Positions 41,833 through 48,922 of a DNA stretch of 48,922 bases are shown here, piece by piece. A program made the position numbers and the translations under genes. Within the stretch, counting starts at the first letter, position 1. Each line of letters begins with the position of its first letter. The notes beneath the pieces were generated by a model. It saw nothing but the letters and a program-made list of their open reading frames with translations, had not been told where the DNA came from and did not search any database. The stretch is taken from assembly GCA_009380025.1 (NCBI GenBank), contig WHSP01000018.1, positions 1-48,922 on the forward strand, written 5' to 3'. Source of the stretch: Gemmatimonas sp. GTDB lineage: Bacteria > Gemmatimonadota > Gemmatimonadetes > Longimicrobiales > Longimicrobiaceae.

Positions 41833-43263
41833 ATGACCGCGATTCTGGAATCCCTGCTCGCAGCGGACCCGGTGCCCTGGGCGCGCGCCCAGATGGCCTT
41901 CACTCTTGCCTTCCACATCATCCTCGTTCCACTGGGCGTGTCATGGACGGCCATGACCCTCATCGCCAACTACATCGGCCTCAAGCGGAACGATCCCGAC
42001 GGTCTACGGCTCGCGCAGCGATGGTCGAAATACATGGCTGTTACGTTCGCCGTCGGCGCGGTGACCGGCACGGTACTGACCTTCGAGCTCGGTCTGCTCT
42101 GGCCCCGATTCATGGGTGATTGGGGCGAGGCGTTCGGAGTGCCATTCGCATTCGAAGGGCTTTTCTTCTTCACCGAGGCCATCTTCATCGCCATCTACAT
42201 CTTCGGATGGCGGCGTCTCAAGCCGTGGACGCATTTCTGGACCGGCGTTCCCATCGTACTTGCCGGAGTGTTCGGCGCGGCCTCCGTGGTGGCGGCCAAC
42301 GCATGGATGAACACACCGACGGGCTTCACCCTAGACGAAGCAGGGCGCGTCGCGTCGGTGGATCCGCTCGAGGTCATCTTCAATCCGTCCATGCCGCTCC
42401 AGGCTGCACATATGGTCGTCGCAGCCTACCTGGTGGGCGGCTTCCTGGTCGCGTCACCCTATGCCTTCCGGCTACTGAGGGGGAGCCGCGACCGATACCA
42501 CCGGCTCGGGTTCATCATTCCTTTCAGTGTCGCCACGATCGCCGCCCCGATCCAAATGGGTGTAGGCGACAGCCTTGCGCGCTGGGTGTATGACAACCAG
42601 CCGATCAAGTTCGCAGCGATACAGCTCGTGCCCACCACGAGCGGCCACGTCCCCGAAACGATCTTCGGCCAGCTCAACGAGGACGGCACCGTCGTCGGGG
42701 GGATTCCAATTCCTGGGTTGGCCTCGTGGCTATCGGACCCGTCGACGGGTAGCGCAACGGTGATTCAGGGTCTCGACACTGTGTCGCCCGAAGATCGGCC
42801 GACCGTCAGGCAAGTGAACATCGTCCACTTGTGTTGGGACATCATGGTGGGCTTCGGCACACTGCTCTTCGGTCTCTCCATTTGGTACTGGGGATCCTGG
42901 ATCTTTCGCAAAGACATCCCCAGGAGCCGCGTGTTCCTGAGTCTCGCCGCGTCCTCGGGCTTGCTCTCGGTCGTTGCCATGGAAGCCGGCTGGATTCTCA
43001 GCGAGGTGGGGCGTCAACCGTGGATCGTGCACGGCCTGATGCGGGTGGAGGACGCCGCGACTGGCAACACGGGTGTCGGGATCACCTTCGTCGTGATCCT
43101 CCTCCTCTACTTCGTACTGGGAATCACTACGATCCTCGTGCTAGGCAGCATGAGCCGGAGGTTTCGGCGACAGGAGGGTGCCGGGACCGGTTTTGAGGAC
43201 GATGCCGTTCCCTACGGTCCCGAGGTTCCCCCGACGGCGGCCAGCCCAGAAAGACGCGAATGA
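41833..43263 (+). CDS. cydA: Cytochrome bd ubiquinol oxidase subunit I
   Basis: The 476-residue protein starts at ATG 41833 after GGAAG. Haem ligands appear as H28 (FHIILVPLG), H193 (AAHMVV) and M338 (DIMVG). The GRQPW motif is complete (VGRQPWIVHG). The quinol-binding Q-loop, between about residues 255 and 325, is short, as in the CIO branch, rather than long as in the E. coli enzyme. Nine helices are plausible. The enzyme reduces oxygen with quinol without proton pumping and serves at low oxygen or under haem-oxidase inhibition. The gene overlaps cydB as ATGA. Confidence 0.95.
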   Translation: MTAILESLLAADPVPWARAQMAFTLAFHIILVPLGVSWTAMTLIANYIGLKRNDPDGLRLAQRWSKYMAVTFAVGAVTGTVLTFELGLLWPRFMGDWGEAFGVPFAFEGLFFFTEAIFIAIYIFGWRRLKPWTHFWTGVPIVLAGVFGAASVVAANAWMNTPTGFTLDEAGRVASVDPLEVIFNPSMPLQAAHMVVAAYLVGGFLVASPYAFRLLRGSRDRYHRLGFIIPFSVATIAAPIQMGVGDSLARWVYDNQPIKFAAIQLVPTTSGHVPETIFGQLNEDGTVVGGIPIPGLASWLSDPSTGSATVIQGLDTVSPEDRPTVRQVNIVHLCWDIMVGFGTLLFGLSIWYWGSWIFRKDIPRSRVFLSLAASSGLLSVVAMEAGWILSEVGRQPWIVHGLMRVEDAATGNTGVGITFVVILLLYFVLGITTILVLGSMSRRFRRQEGAGTGFEDDAVPYGPEVPPTAASPERRE

Positions 43264-44291
43264 CGACGATCATCGTCGTCGTGTTACTGCTGGCCGTCAC
43301 CGCCTACGCGGTCTTTGCGGGCGCCGACTTCGGCGCGGGGTTCTGGGATCTCATCGCGGGCGGGGACGAGCGTGGCGAACAGCCCCGCTCGGTGATCGAA
43401 CGTGCGATCGGCCCGGTCTGGGAGGGCAATCACGTCTGGCTGATCTTCGGCTTCGTCATCTTGTGGTCTGGATTCGCCGAGGCGTATGCGTCGGTTGCTC
43501 TGACTCTCTATGTGCCTCTGACCATTGCTGCCCTTGGCATCGTGCTCCGCGGTGCCGGCTTCGCCTTCCGCAAATCTGTGAGCCGGACTCGCCACCGCCG
43601 GATCTTCGGCGGTGCGTTCGCCATCCCCTCGGTCATCGTTCCTTACTGCCTCGGCACTGTCGTCGGTGCCATTGCCTCAGGTCGCGTTCCCGCAGGGGGA
43701 GTGGCAGGTGACCTGTGGAGCTCCTGGATCAATCCGACATCGATCCTCGTTGGCGTCCTTGCAGTGACTATGGCCGCTTATCTGGCGACGGTATACCTGT
43801 CGGTGGACGCTCACCGCCTGAGCGATCGCGCCATGGTGGATTACTTCCGCCGACGTGCGGTCGCCTCTGCGGTAGTCGCCGGCATCGTGGCTGGCGTAGG
43901 CATCGCCGTTCTCCGATCCGATGCTCGATTTGTGTTCAACGGCCTGATGACGCGGGCTCTTCCCTTCGTGGTGCTCTCGACATTGTGTGGCGCCGGCTCG
44001 CTGCTCCTTCTGCTTCGTCGGGCGCACTTCGTTGTCGCGCGAGCACTGGCAGCTGCTGCCGTCGCCCTAGTCGTCGTTTCCTGGGGCTTCGCGCAATGGG
44101 ATTACATCCTTCCCGAGACCCTGACGGTGAGTGAGGCATCGGCCCCCGGCGGAACCCTCGTAGCACTCCTCGTCGTTGCAGTCGCAGGCCTCGTCTTCAT
44201 CGGCCCGGCCTTCCTCTGGCTCTACCGGCTGCACCAGCGGGGAACCCTCGAGGAGGATGATGGTGACGGGGCGTTGGTACATGACGCCTGA
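43260..44291 (+). CDS. cydB: Cytochrome bd ubiquinol oxidase subunit II
   Basis: The 343-residue protein has the family's opening AGADFGAGFWDLIAGG and WEGNHVWLIFGFVILWSGF, then eight or so helices, with FRKSV and the SWINPTSILVGVLAVTMAAY block conserved. It overlaps cydA by 4 bases, so the subunits are made in equal amounts. It ends with a short acidic tail (LEEDDGDGALVHDA). No cydX-like small ORF and no cydDC exporter gene were found nearby. It forms a heterodimer with CydA. Confidence 0.95.
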   Translation: MTTIIVVVLLLAVTAYAVFAGADFGAGFWDLIAGGDERGEQPRSVIERAIGPVWEGNHVWLIFGFVILWSGFAEAYASVALTLYVPLTIAALGIVLRGAGFAFRKSVSRTRHRRIFGGAFAIPSVIVPYCLGTVVGAIASGRVPAGGVAGDLWSSWINPTSILVGVLAVTMAAYLATVYLSVDAHRLSDRAMVDYFRRRAVASAVVAGIVAGVGIAVLRSDARFVFNGLMTRALPFVVLSTLCGAGSLLLLLRRAHFVVARALAAAAVALVVVSWGFAQWDYILPETLTVSEASAPGGTLVALLVVAVAGLVFIGPAFLWLYRLHQRGTLEEDDGDGALVHDA

Positions 44292-44322
44292 ACCAGGGCG
44301 GCGTATTCGAGACAGGTTTGTC

Positions 44323-44342
44323 ATTCCCGCGCAGGCGGGAAT
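44323..44342. repeat. Palindromic ATTCCCGC...GCGGGAAT element, copy 2
   Basis: Eight-base arms ATTCCCGC and GCGGGAAT enclose GCAG, preceded by GTC and followed by CCAGA. This matches the core of copy 1 at 32803-32824. It sits 31 bases past the end of cydB, in the 283-base gap before the GH15 gene, and could act as a terminator-like hairpin in either direction. Confidence 0.7.
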
Positions 44343-44574
44343 CCAGAAGGCTCGACGCCGACGGACGACCGGATCTCGTCTACGGACTGATGTCGAAGGA
44401 CGGCCAACCTGTCGAAGGGCGAACTCAGATGGGGGTACAGTGATTGCACCCGGGCTACGCGTCGCGCGGGAGCTGCTGGTCCATACCCGGATCGAGGGCA
44501 ACCTGAGCACTCATAGCCGAAGGTAGCCCTCCAATGCAACTGGCCGCGCTGGCAGCGCTCTGAAGAAAAGGCAG

Positions 44575-46419
44575 ATGGCCAGTCCGATCGAAGATTACGC
44601 GATCATCGGCGATACGCAGACTGCGGCACTCGTCGCCAGGGACGGGTCGATCGATTGGTTTTGTATCCCTCGTTTCGACTCGGCCGCCGTGTTCGCGAGC
44701 CTGTTGGGAACTGAGGACCACGGACGGTGGAAGCTTGCACCGGCCGGTGGAATCCAGCGAATTGAGCGCCGTTACAGGGACGACACCCTGGTTCTCGAAA
44801 CGACCTTCCATACCGATGGCGGCGTGGTACGGGTGACCGACTGTATGCCGATTCGGGATCGGACCGTCGACATCATCCGCGTCGTCGAGGGCGTCTCGGG
44901 TCGTGTGCCGATTCATATGGATCTGCGCATGCGCTTCGACTACGGCTCGATCCTGCCCTGGATCAGGCACGACGATGGCCGGATGTACGCCACGGCTGGC
45001 CCGAATTCGGTGGTGCTCACGACCCCCGCCCCGATCGAAAGCGTCGGACACACTACCGTGGCGGACTTCGTTCTCGACGAAGGCGACTCGGTTCCATTCG
45101 TTCTGTCGTGGTACGCGTCTCACGAGACTGCACCGCGCCACTACGACGCTGCAGCTGCCGTCAAGAAGACCGCCGCCTGGTGGGCGCGATGGTCCAAGCA
45201 GAGCACGTATAAGGGTGAGTGGCGCGATCTGGTAATGAGATCGCTCATCACGCTCAAGGCGCTGACGTACGCTCCGACGGGCGGCATCGTTGCGGCTGCG
45301 ACGACGTCGCTGCCGGAGTGGATCGGGAGCGTGCGAAACTGGGATTACCGCTACTGCTGGCTCCGCGACTCGGTCCTCACGCTGATCGCATTGATCCGAG
45401 GAGGGTTCGACAAGGAGGCGCTCGCATGGCGTGACTGGCTGCTACGCGCCGCGGCAGGCGAGTCCTCCAAGCTCCAGATCATGTACGGCGTCTGCGGCGA
45501 GCGGCGGTTGGATGAATACAACCTCGACTGGCTCCCGGGCTACGACGGTTCGGCTCCCGTCCGGGTCGGCAATGCCGCGAGCGGTCAGTTCCAGCTCGAC
45601 GTGTACGGCGAGACGTTGGCTTCGCTCGGGATCATGCGTGTGCTGGCACCCAAGCGGCCAGGCTCGGCCGGGCGGCCCGGATCGGCTGGCAAGTCGGACG
45701 CTTCGTGGGATCTCGAGGTCGCCCTACTCGATTTCCTGGAAGGCGCCTGGCGACATCCTGACGATGGTCTCTGGGAAATGCGCGGCGACCGGCAACACTT
45801 CACGCACTCCAAGGTCATGTCCTGGATCGCGTTCGAAAGCGCGATCCGTTCCGCCGAGCAGTTCGACCTGCCCGCCCCGTTAGACCGCTGGCGTGCGATA
45901 CGCGACGAGGTTCACAAACAGGTCTTATCCGAGGGCTTCGATGCCGAGCTCAACTCGTTCACTCAGGCGTACGGGTCGAAGAAACTCGACGCGGCCCTGC
46001 TCCAGATCCCCACGACCGGGTTCCTGCCGGCAACCGACCCACGAATGGTCGGCACGGTGGCCGCGATCGAGCGCGATCTCATCCACAACGGCTTCGTCCT
46101 GAGGTATCGAACGGAGCAAGCCGATGACGGTCTCCCGGCCGGTGAGGGCGCATTCCTCCCCTGCTCGTTTTGGCTCGTGAACAACTACATCTGGCAGGGC
46201 AGGGACCACGACGCGAAGACTCTGTTCGACAAGCTGATGGGGATCGCCAACGACGTCGGCCTGTTTTCCGAGGAGTACGACCCCATCGCGGAGCGACAAC
46301 TCGGCAACACGCCACAGGCGTTCACCCATCTCGCGTTCGTAAACACTGCGTTGTGGCACCAGGATCCTGAGAGCATGACCACGGCTGCCTTGATGGCTGC
46401 CGCCGCGAAAGGAGTCTAG
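44575..46419 (+). CDS. GH15-family glycoside hydrolase
   Basis: The 614-residue protein starts MASPIEDYAIIGDTQTAALV with AAAAGG ahead. An N-terminal beta-sandwich (1-200, GSIDWFCIPRFDSAAVFASL) precedes an (alpha/alpha)6 barrel with NWDYRYCWLRDS (255-266). The probable catalytic acids are E401 (DDGLWEMRG) and E566 (GLFSEEYDP). These glucoamylase- or trehalase-like proteins release glucose from alpha-glucans or trehalose. There is no signal peptide, so the substrate is likely cytosolic. A small inserted repeat, PGSAGRPGSAGK, sits at 362-373. The stop is two bases before the next gene. Confidence 0.92.
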   Translation: MASPIEDYAIIGDTQTAALVARDGSIDWFCIPRFDSAAVFASLLGTEDHGRWKLAPAGGIQRIERRYRDDTLVLETTFHTDGGVVRVTDCMPIRDRTVDIIRVVEGVSGRVPIHMDLRMRFDYGSILPWIRHDDGRMYATAGPNSVVLTTPAPIESVGHTTVADFVLDEGDSVPFVLSWYASHETAPRHYDAAAAVKKTAAWWARWSKQSTYKGEWRDLVMRSLITLKALTYAPTGGIVAAATTSLPEWIGSVRNWDYRYCWLRDSVLTLIALIRGGFDKEALAWRDWLLRAAAGESSKLQIMYGVCGERRLDEYNLDWLPGYDGSAPVRVGNAASGQFQLDVYGETLASLGIMRVLAPKRPGSAGRPGSAGKSDASWDLEVALLDFLEGAWRHPDDGLWEMRGDRQHFTHSKVMSWIAFESAIRSAEQFDLPAPLDRWRAIRDEVHKQVLSEGFDAELNSFTQAYGSKKLDAALLQIPTTGFLPATDPRMVGTVAAIERDLIHNGFVLRYRTEQADDGLPAGEGAFLPCSFWLVNNYIWQGRDHDAKTLFDKLMGIANDVGLFSEEYDPIAERQLGNTPQAFTHLAFVNTALWHQDPESMTTAALMAAAAKGV

Positions 46420-46421
46420 CC

Positions 46422-48005
46422 GTGGCTGACTCGTACGATGTGATCATTATCGGAAGCGGTGCCGGCGGTGGCACGCTGGCGTGGAAACTGGCACCGTCGG
46501 GGAAGCGAGTTCTGTTGCTCGAGCGAGGGGACTACCTACCTCGCGAGCGCGACAATTGGGATTCCACGGCCGTTTTCCTTCAGGCGAAGTACACAACCAC
46601 CGAACAGTGGCTCGACCGTCACGGGAAGTCCTTCACGCCCGAGCAGAACTACTACGTCGGAGGCAACACCAAATTCTACGGGGCTGCGTTGTTCCGACTG
46701 CGGCCCGAGGACTTCGGCGAAATTACCCACTATGGCGGCACCTCGCCGGCGTGGCCGCTCTCGTACGAGGACTTCGAGCCGTGGTACGCCGAAGCCGAGC
46801 GCTTGTACCACGTGCATGGGGCTGCGGGCGAGGATCCGACCGACGGTCCGCGCTCCGGCGACTTCCCGTACCCGGCGGTGCGGCATGAGCCGCGAATCCA
46901 GCGACTCAGTGACGATTTGGTAGCGCTCGGCTTGCACCCCGCCCACTTACCGATTGGCGTGATGCTCGATCAGGGGGTGGACGGCAAAGCCGTTCACGGC
47001 AGCCGCTGCATCCGCTGCGACCGCGTCGATGGGTTCCCATGCCCCGTCAACGGCAAGGCGGACGCCCAGACCGTCTGCGTCGACCCGGCTCTGCGCGAGC
47101 ATTCGAACCTGGAGCTCGTGACGAATGCACACGTCCAGCGCCTCGAGACCTCGGCGGACGGGCGGACCGTCACGGCATTGGTCGCGTCGCTCCCCGATGG
47201 CAGCGAGACCCGCTTCGTGGGTGATCTCGTCGTTGTGTCCTGCGGCGCCCTCAACTCGAGTTTGCTACTCCTCCGCTCGGCCAACGAAGCGCACCCCAAC
47301 GGCCTCGCCAACTCCTCCGACCAGTTAGGCCGGAACTATATGCGCCACAACAACATGGCTCTGATGGCCCTGTCCGAGGAGCCGAACCCGACAGTTTTTC
47401 AGAAGACGCTCGTGCTGAATGACTGGTACCATCGGGGCGAGGATTGGGAGTACCCATGGGGCAGCATCCAGATGCTCGGCAAATCGGATGGCGAACAACT
47501 CCGGGGCAGTGCACCGCAGGCGCTGGCGTTCCTCGCCCGCCTGGCTCCGGACGCGCCGCTGGATTGGTTGGCGCAGCACGCAGTGGATTTCTGGCTGTCG
47601 TCGGAGGACCTTCCTCACCCGGACAGTCGAGTCACCCTGGAGCGGGACGGGACCGTCCGTCTCTCGATCGAAGACGAAAACAACACCGAGCCGCTCGTCC
47701 GCCTCCGCAAGAAGTTCGAGTCCATGCTCAGCCACCTCGGGATGCACGACGTCGTGCACCATCGCAACGTCTACCTCCACAAGGGACTCGACGTCAGCGC
47801 CACCGCCCATCAGGCGGGCACGGCCCGCTTTGGCCACGATCCGTCGAGCTCGGTTCTCGATCTGCATTGCAAGGCACACGACCTCGATAACCTCTACGTG
47901 GTGGACTCCAGCTTCTTCGTGTCGATCGGCGCCGTGAACCCGACCCTCACGATCATCGCCAACGCACTGCGGGTTGGCGACCATCTCGTCGAGCGGCTCG
48001 GCTGA
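46422..48005 (+). CDS. GMC-family FAD-dependent oxidoreductase
   Basis: The start is GTG 46422, with AAAGGAG inside the end of the GH15 gene, so translation is coupled. The 527-residue protein has the FAD-binding GSGAGG at 11-16 and GKRVLLLERGDYLPRE, then YYVGGNTKFYGAALFR. A cysteine-rich loop CIRCDRVDGFPCPVNG lies at about 190-205. The C-terminal GMC block has HQAGTARFGHDPSSSVLDLH, with the His of the active site, and VNPTLTIIANALRVGDHLVE. GMC enzymes oxidise alcohols or sugars such as glucose or choline. No twin-arginine or other signal is present. Given the GH15 neighbour, a sugar substrate is a fair inference. Confidence 0.93.
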   Translation: MADSYDVIIIGSGAGGGTLAWKLAPSGKRVLLLERGDYLPRERDNWDSTAVFLQAKYTTTEQWLDRHGKSFTPEQNYYVGGNTKFYGAALFRLRPEDFGEITHYGGTSPAWPLSYEDFEPWYAEAERLYHVHGAAGEDPTDGPRSGDFPYPAVRHEPRIQRLSDDLVALGLHPAHLPIGVMLDQGVDGKAVHGSRCIRCDRVDGFPCPVNGKADAQTVCVDPALREHSNLELVTNAHVQRLETSADGRTVTALVASLPDGSETRFVGDLVVVSCGALNSSLLLLRSANEAHPNGLANSSDQLGRNYMRHNNMALMALSEEPNPTVFQKTLVLNDWYHRGEDWEYPWGSIQMLGKSDGEQLRGSAPQALAFLARLAPDAPLDWLAQHAVDFWLSSEDLPHPDSRVTLERDGTVRLSIEDENNTEPLVRLRKKFESMLSHLGMHDVVHHRNVYLHKGLDVSATAHQAGTARFGHDPSSSVLDLHCKAHDLDNLYVVDSSFFVSIGAVNPTLTIIANALRVGDHLVERLG

Positions 48006-48103
48006 CGGACAAGGAGTCGACGTTCACGGTGACCGGAGCAGCGAAGGGCGGGGCAGGATTCGAGTGACGCTGAAATAGAGCCGACCCAACAAGGAGCAGC
48101 AAC

Positions 48104-48871
48104 ATGACTCTGGAAGGCAAGGTCGCGATCGTCACTGGCGGCAACAGCGGCATCGGCAAGGCCATCGTCATCGCTCTGGCCGAGCAGGGCGCCAAGGTGG
48201 TAATCGACTTCGTGGCCCACGAGGACGCCACCGAAGAGCTCGAGAAGAAGGTTGCGTCCATGCGCGACAAGGCCATCGGCGTGAAAGCGGACGTGAGCAA
48301 GGTCGCGGACCTCCAGCGGCTCATCGATACGGCGGTACAGAGGCTGGGAAGAGTCGATATCATGGTGAACAACGCCGGCATCGAGACCCGCACATCGATC
48401 CTGGAGACTACGGAGGAGGATTACGAGAAGGTGATGGAGGTCAACCTGAAGAGTGCCTTCTTCGGTACACAGATCGCCGCCAAGCAGATGATCAACCAGG
48501 GAGACGGCGGGCGGATCATCAACATCAGCTCGGTACACGAAGATTGGCCGATGCCCAACAACACCGCCTACTGCGTGTCGAAGGGCGGCATGCGAATGCT
48601 CACTCGCACCGCGGGCACAGAGCTGGCCGCCCACGGCATCCTCGTGGTAGGGGTCGGACCCGGCGCCGTCGAGACACCGATCAATAAGCAGACGATGGAC
48701 GACCCGGCTAAACTGAAAACGCTAAACCAGGACATCCCCCTCGGCCGAATGGCCAAGCCGCACGAGATCGGCGCCGTTGTGGCTTTTCTCGCCTCCGATG
48801 ACGCGAGCTATCTGACTGCGACCACCATCATTGCAGACGGCGGTCTTATGCAATCCGGCCCGGGGCTCTAG
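48104..48871 (+). CDS. Short-chain dehydrogenase/reductase, glucose 1-dehydrogenase-like
   Basis: The start is ATG 48104 with AAGGAG at 48091. The 255-residue protein carries TGGNSGIGKA (residues 11-20) for nucleotide binding and NNAG at 89-92. The catalytic set is S142/S143, Y156 and K160 (AYCVSKGG), and ADGG stands near the end where glucose dehydrogenases have VDGG. A gene 98 bases after the GMC oxidoreductase and on the same strand, it resembles SDRs annotated as glucose 1-dehydrogenase or 3-oxoacyl-ACP reductase; sequence alone cannot separate the two. FSDR coenzyme choice is not fixed by a visible motif: no Arg after the beta-2 strand, so NAD(H) is as likely as NADP(H). Confidence 0.9.
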   Translation: MTLEGKVAIVTGGNSGIGKAIVIALAEQGAKVVIDFVAHEDATEELEKKVASMRDKAIGVKADVSKVADLQRLIDTAVQRLGRVDIMVNNAGIETRTSILETTEEDYEKVMEVNLKSAFFGTQIAAKQMINQGDGGRIINISSVHEDWPMPNNTAYCVSKGGMRMLTRTAGTELAAHGILVVGVGPGAVETPINKQTMDDPAKLKTLNQDIPLGRMAKPHEIGAVVAFLASDDASYLTATTIIADGGLMQSGPGL

Positions 48872-48922
48872 AAGGCCGTTGATAAATCGCGCAGCTCTGC
48901 GTTACGCTTCCTCGCCGCTCCC

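Noticed and set aside
48872-48922. Possible mobile-element end at the right border (CGCAGCTCTGCGTTACGCTT)
   Set aside because: The phrase looks like a dispersed repeat, but the window ends before an inverted partner or transposase could be seen.
1-48922. tRNA, rRNA, riboswitch or transposase genes
   Set aside because: None were recognised on either strand by reading; small structured RNAs could be missed without a covariance search.

Overview
The window is a high-GC chromosomal segment (estimated by eye). Two halves of different character meet near 33 kb. Orphan duplicated ABC permeases of the ADOP type with PadR regulators, 6-bladed beta-propeller remains and a caa3-type oxidase operon with a cytochrome b6-c fusion all suggest Gemmatimonadota or Acidobacteriota. 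This assignment is an inference from gene content; no rRNA or other marker gene is present.

Region 1 (1-5.1 kb) holds a 5'-truncated ADOP permease followed by a PadR regulator, then an opposing PadR-ADOP pair with overlapping stop and start codons. Region 2 (5.2-9.5 kb) is gene-poor and decayed. A MNT nucleotidyltransferase, a HEPN protein and a broken CPBP-type membrane protease overlap one another, and the block sits between two degenerate direct repeats of about 245 bp. Each repeat carries the 3' end of a LytTR regulator plus the beginning of an LpxH-like phosphoesterase. Also here are a frameshifted LytTR response regulator and a beta-propeller relic. Region 3 (9.6-18.0 kb) has three more ADOP permeases; two are tandem paralogues behind one PadR gene. 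Region 4 (18.1-25.3 kb) carries, on the minus strand, BlaI, an M56 peptidase with two C-terminal ExbD/TolR-like domains, a frameshifted DUF4837-like lipoprotein, another lipoprotein and an RCC1-repeat lipoprotein. A frameshifted ECF sigma factor and an ADOP relic lie beside it. Region 5 (25.6-33 kb) has PadR-ADOP, a seventh ADOP whose leader contains an 8-bp tandem repeat, a small lipoprotein and degenerate DNA.

Region 6 (33-48.9 kb) is well-preserved metabolic DNA: a DUF1275 membrane protein; a six-gene respiratory operon (oxidase subunits II, I, III, a IV-like protein, Rieske protein, b6-IV-c fusion) joining quinol oxidation to a caa3 oxidase; an internally deleted TPP enzyme; an SMP-30 lactonase-like protein; cytochrome bd oxidase (cydAB); and a GH15 - GMC oxidoreductase - SDR group that may release and oxidise glucose.

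The features most worth pursuing are the M56/ExbD fusion in a BlaI operon, the repeat-flanked MNT-HEPN-protease block, the density of ADOP permeases without an ATPase gene, the octamer repeat in an ADOP leader, and the in-frame mini TPP enzyme. Five or more single-base frameshifts lie between 5 and 25 kb. They could be true decay or sequencing error, and raw reads would be needed to decide.
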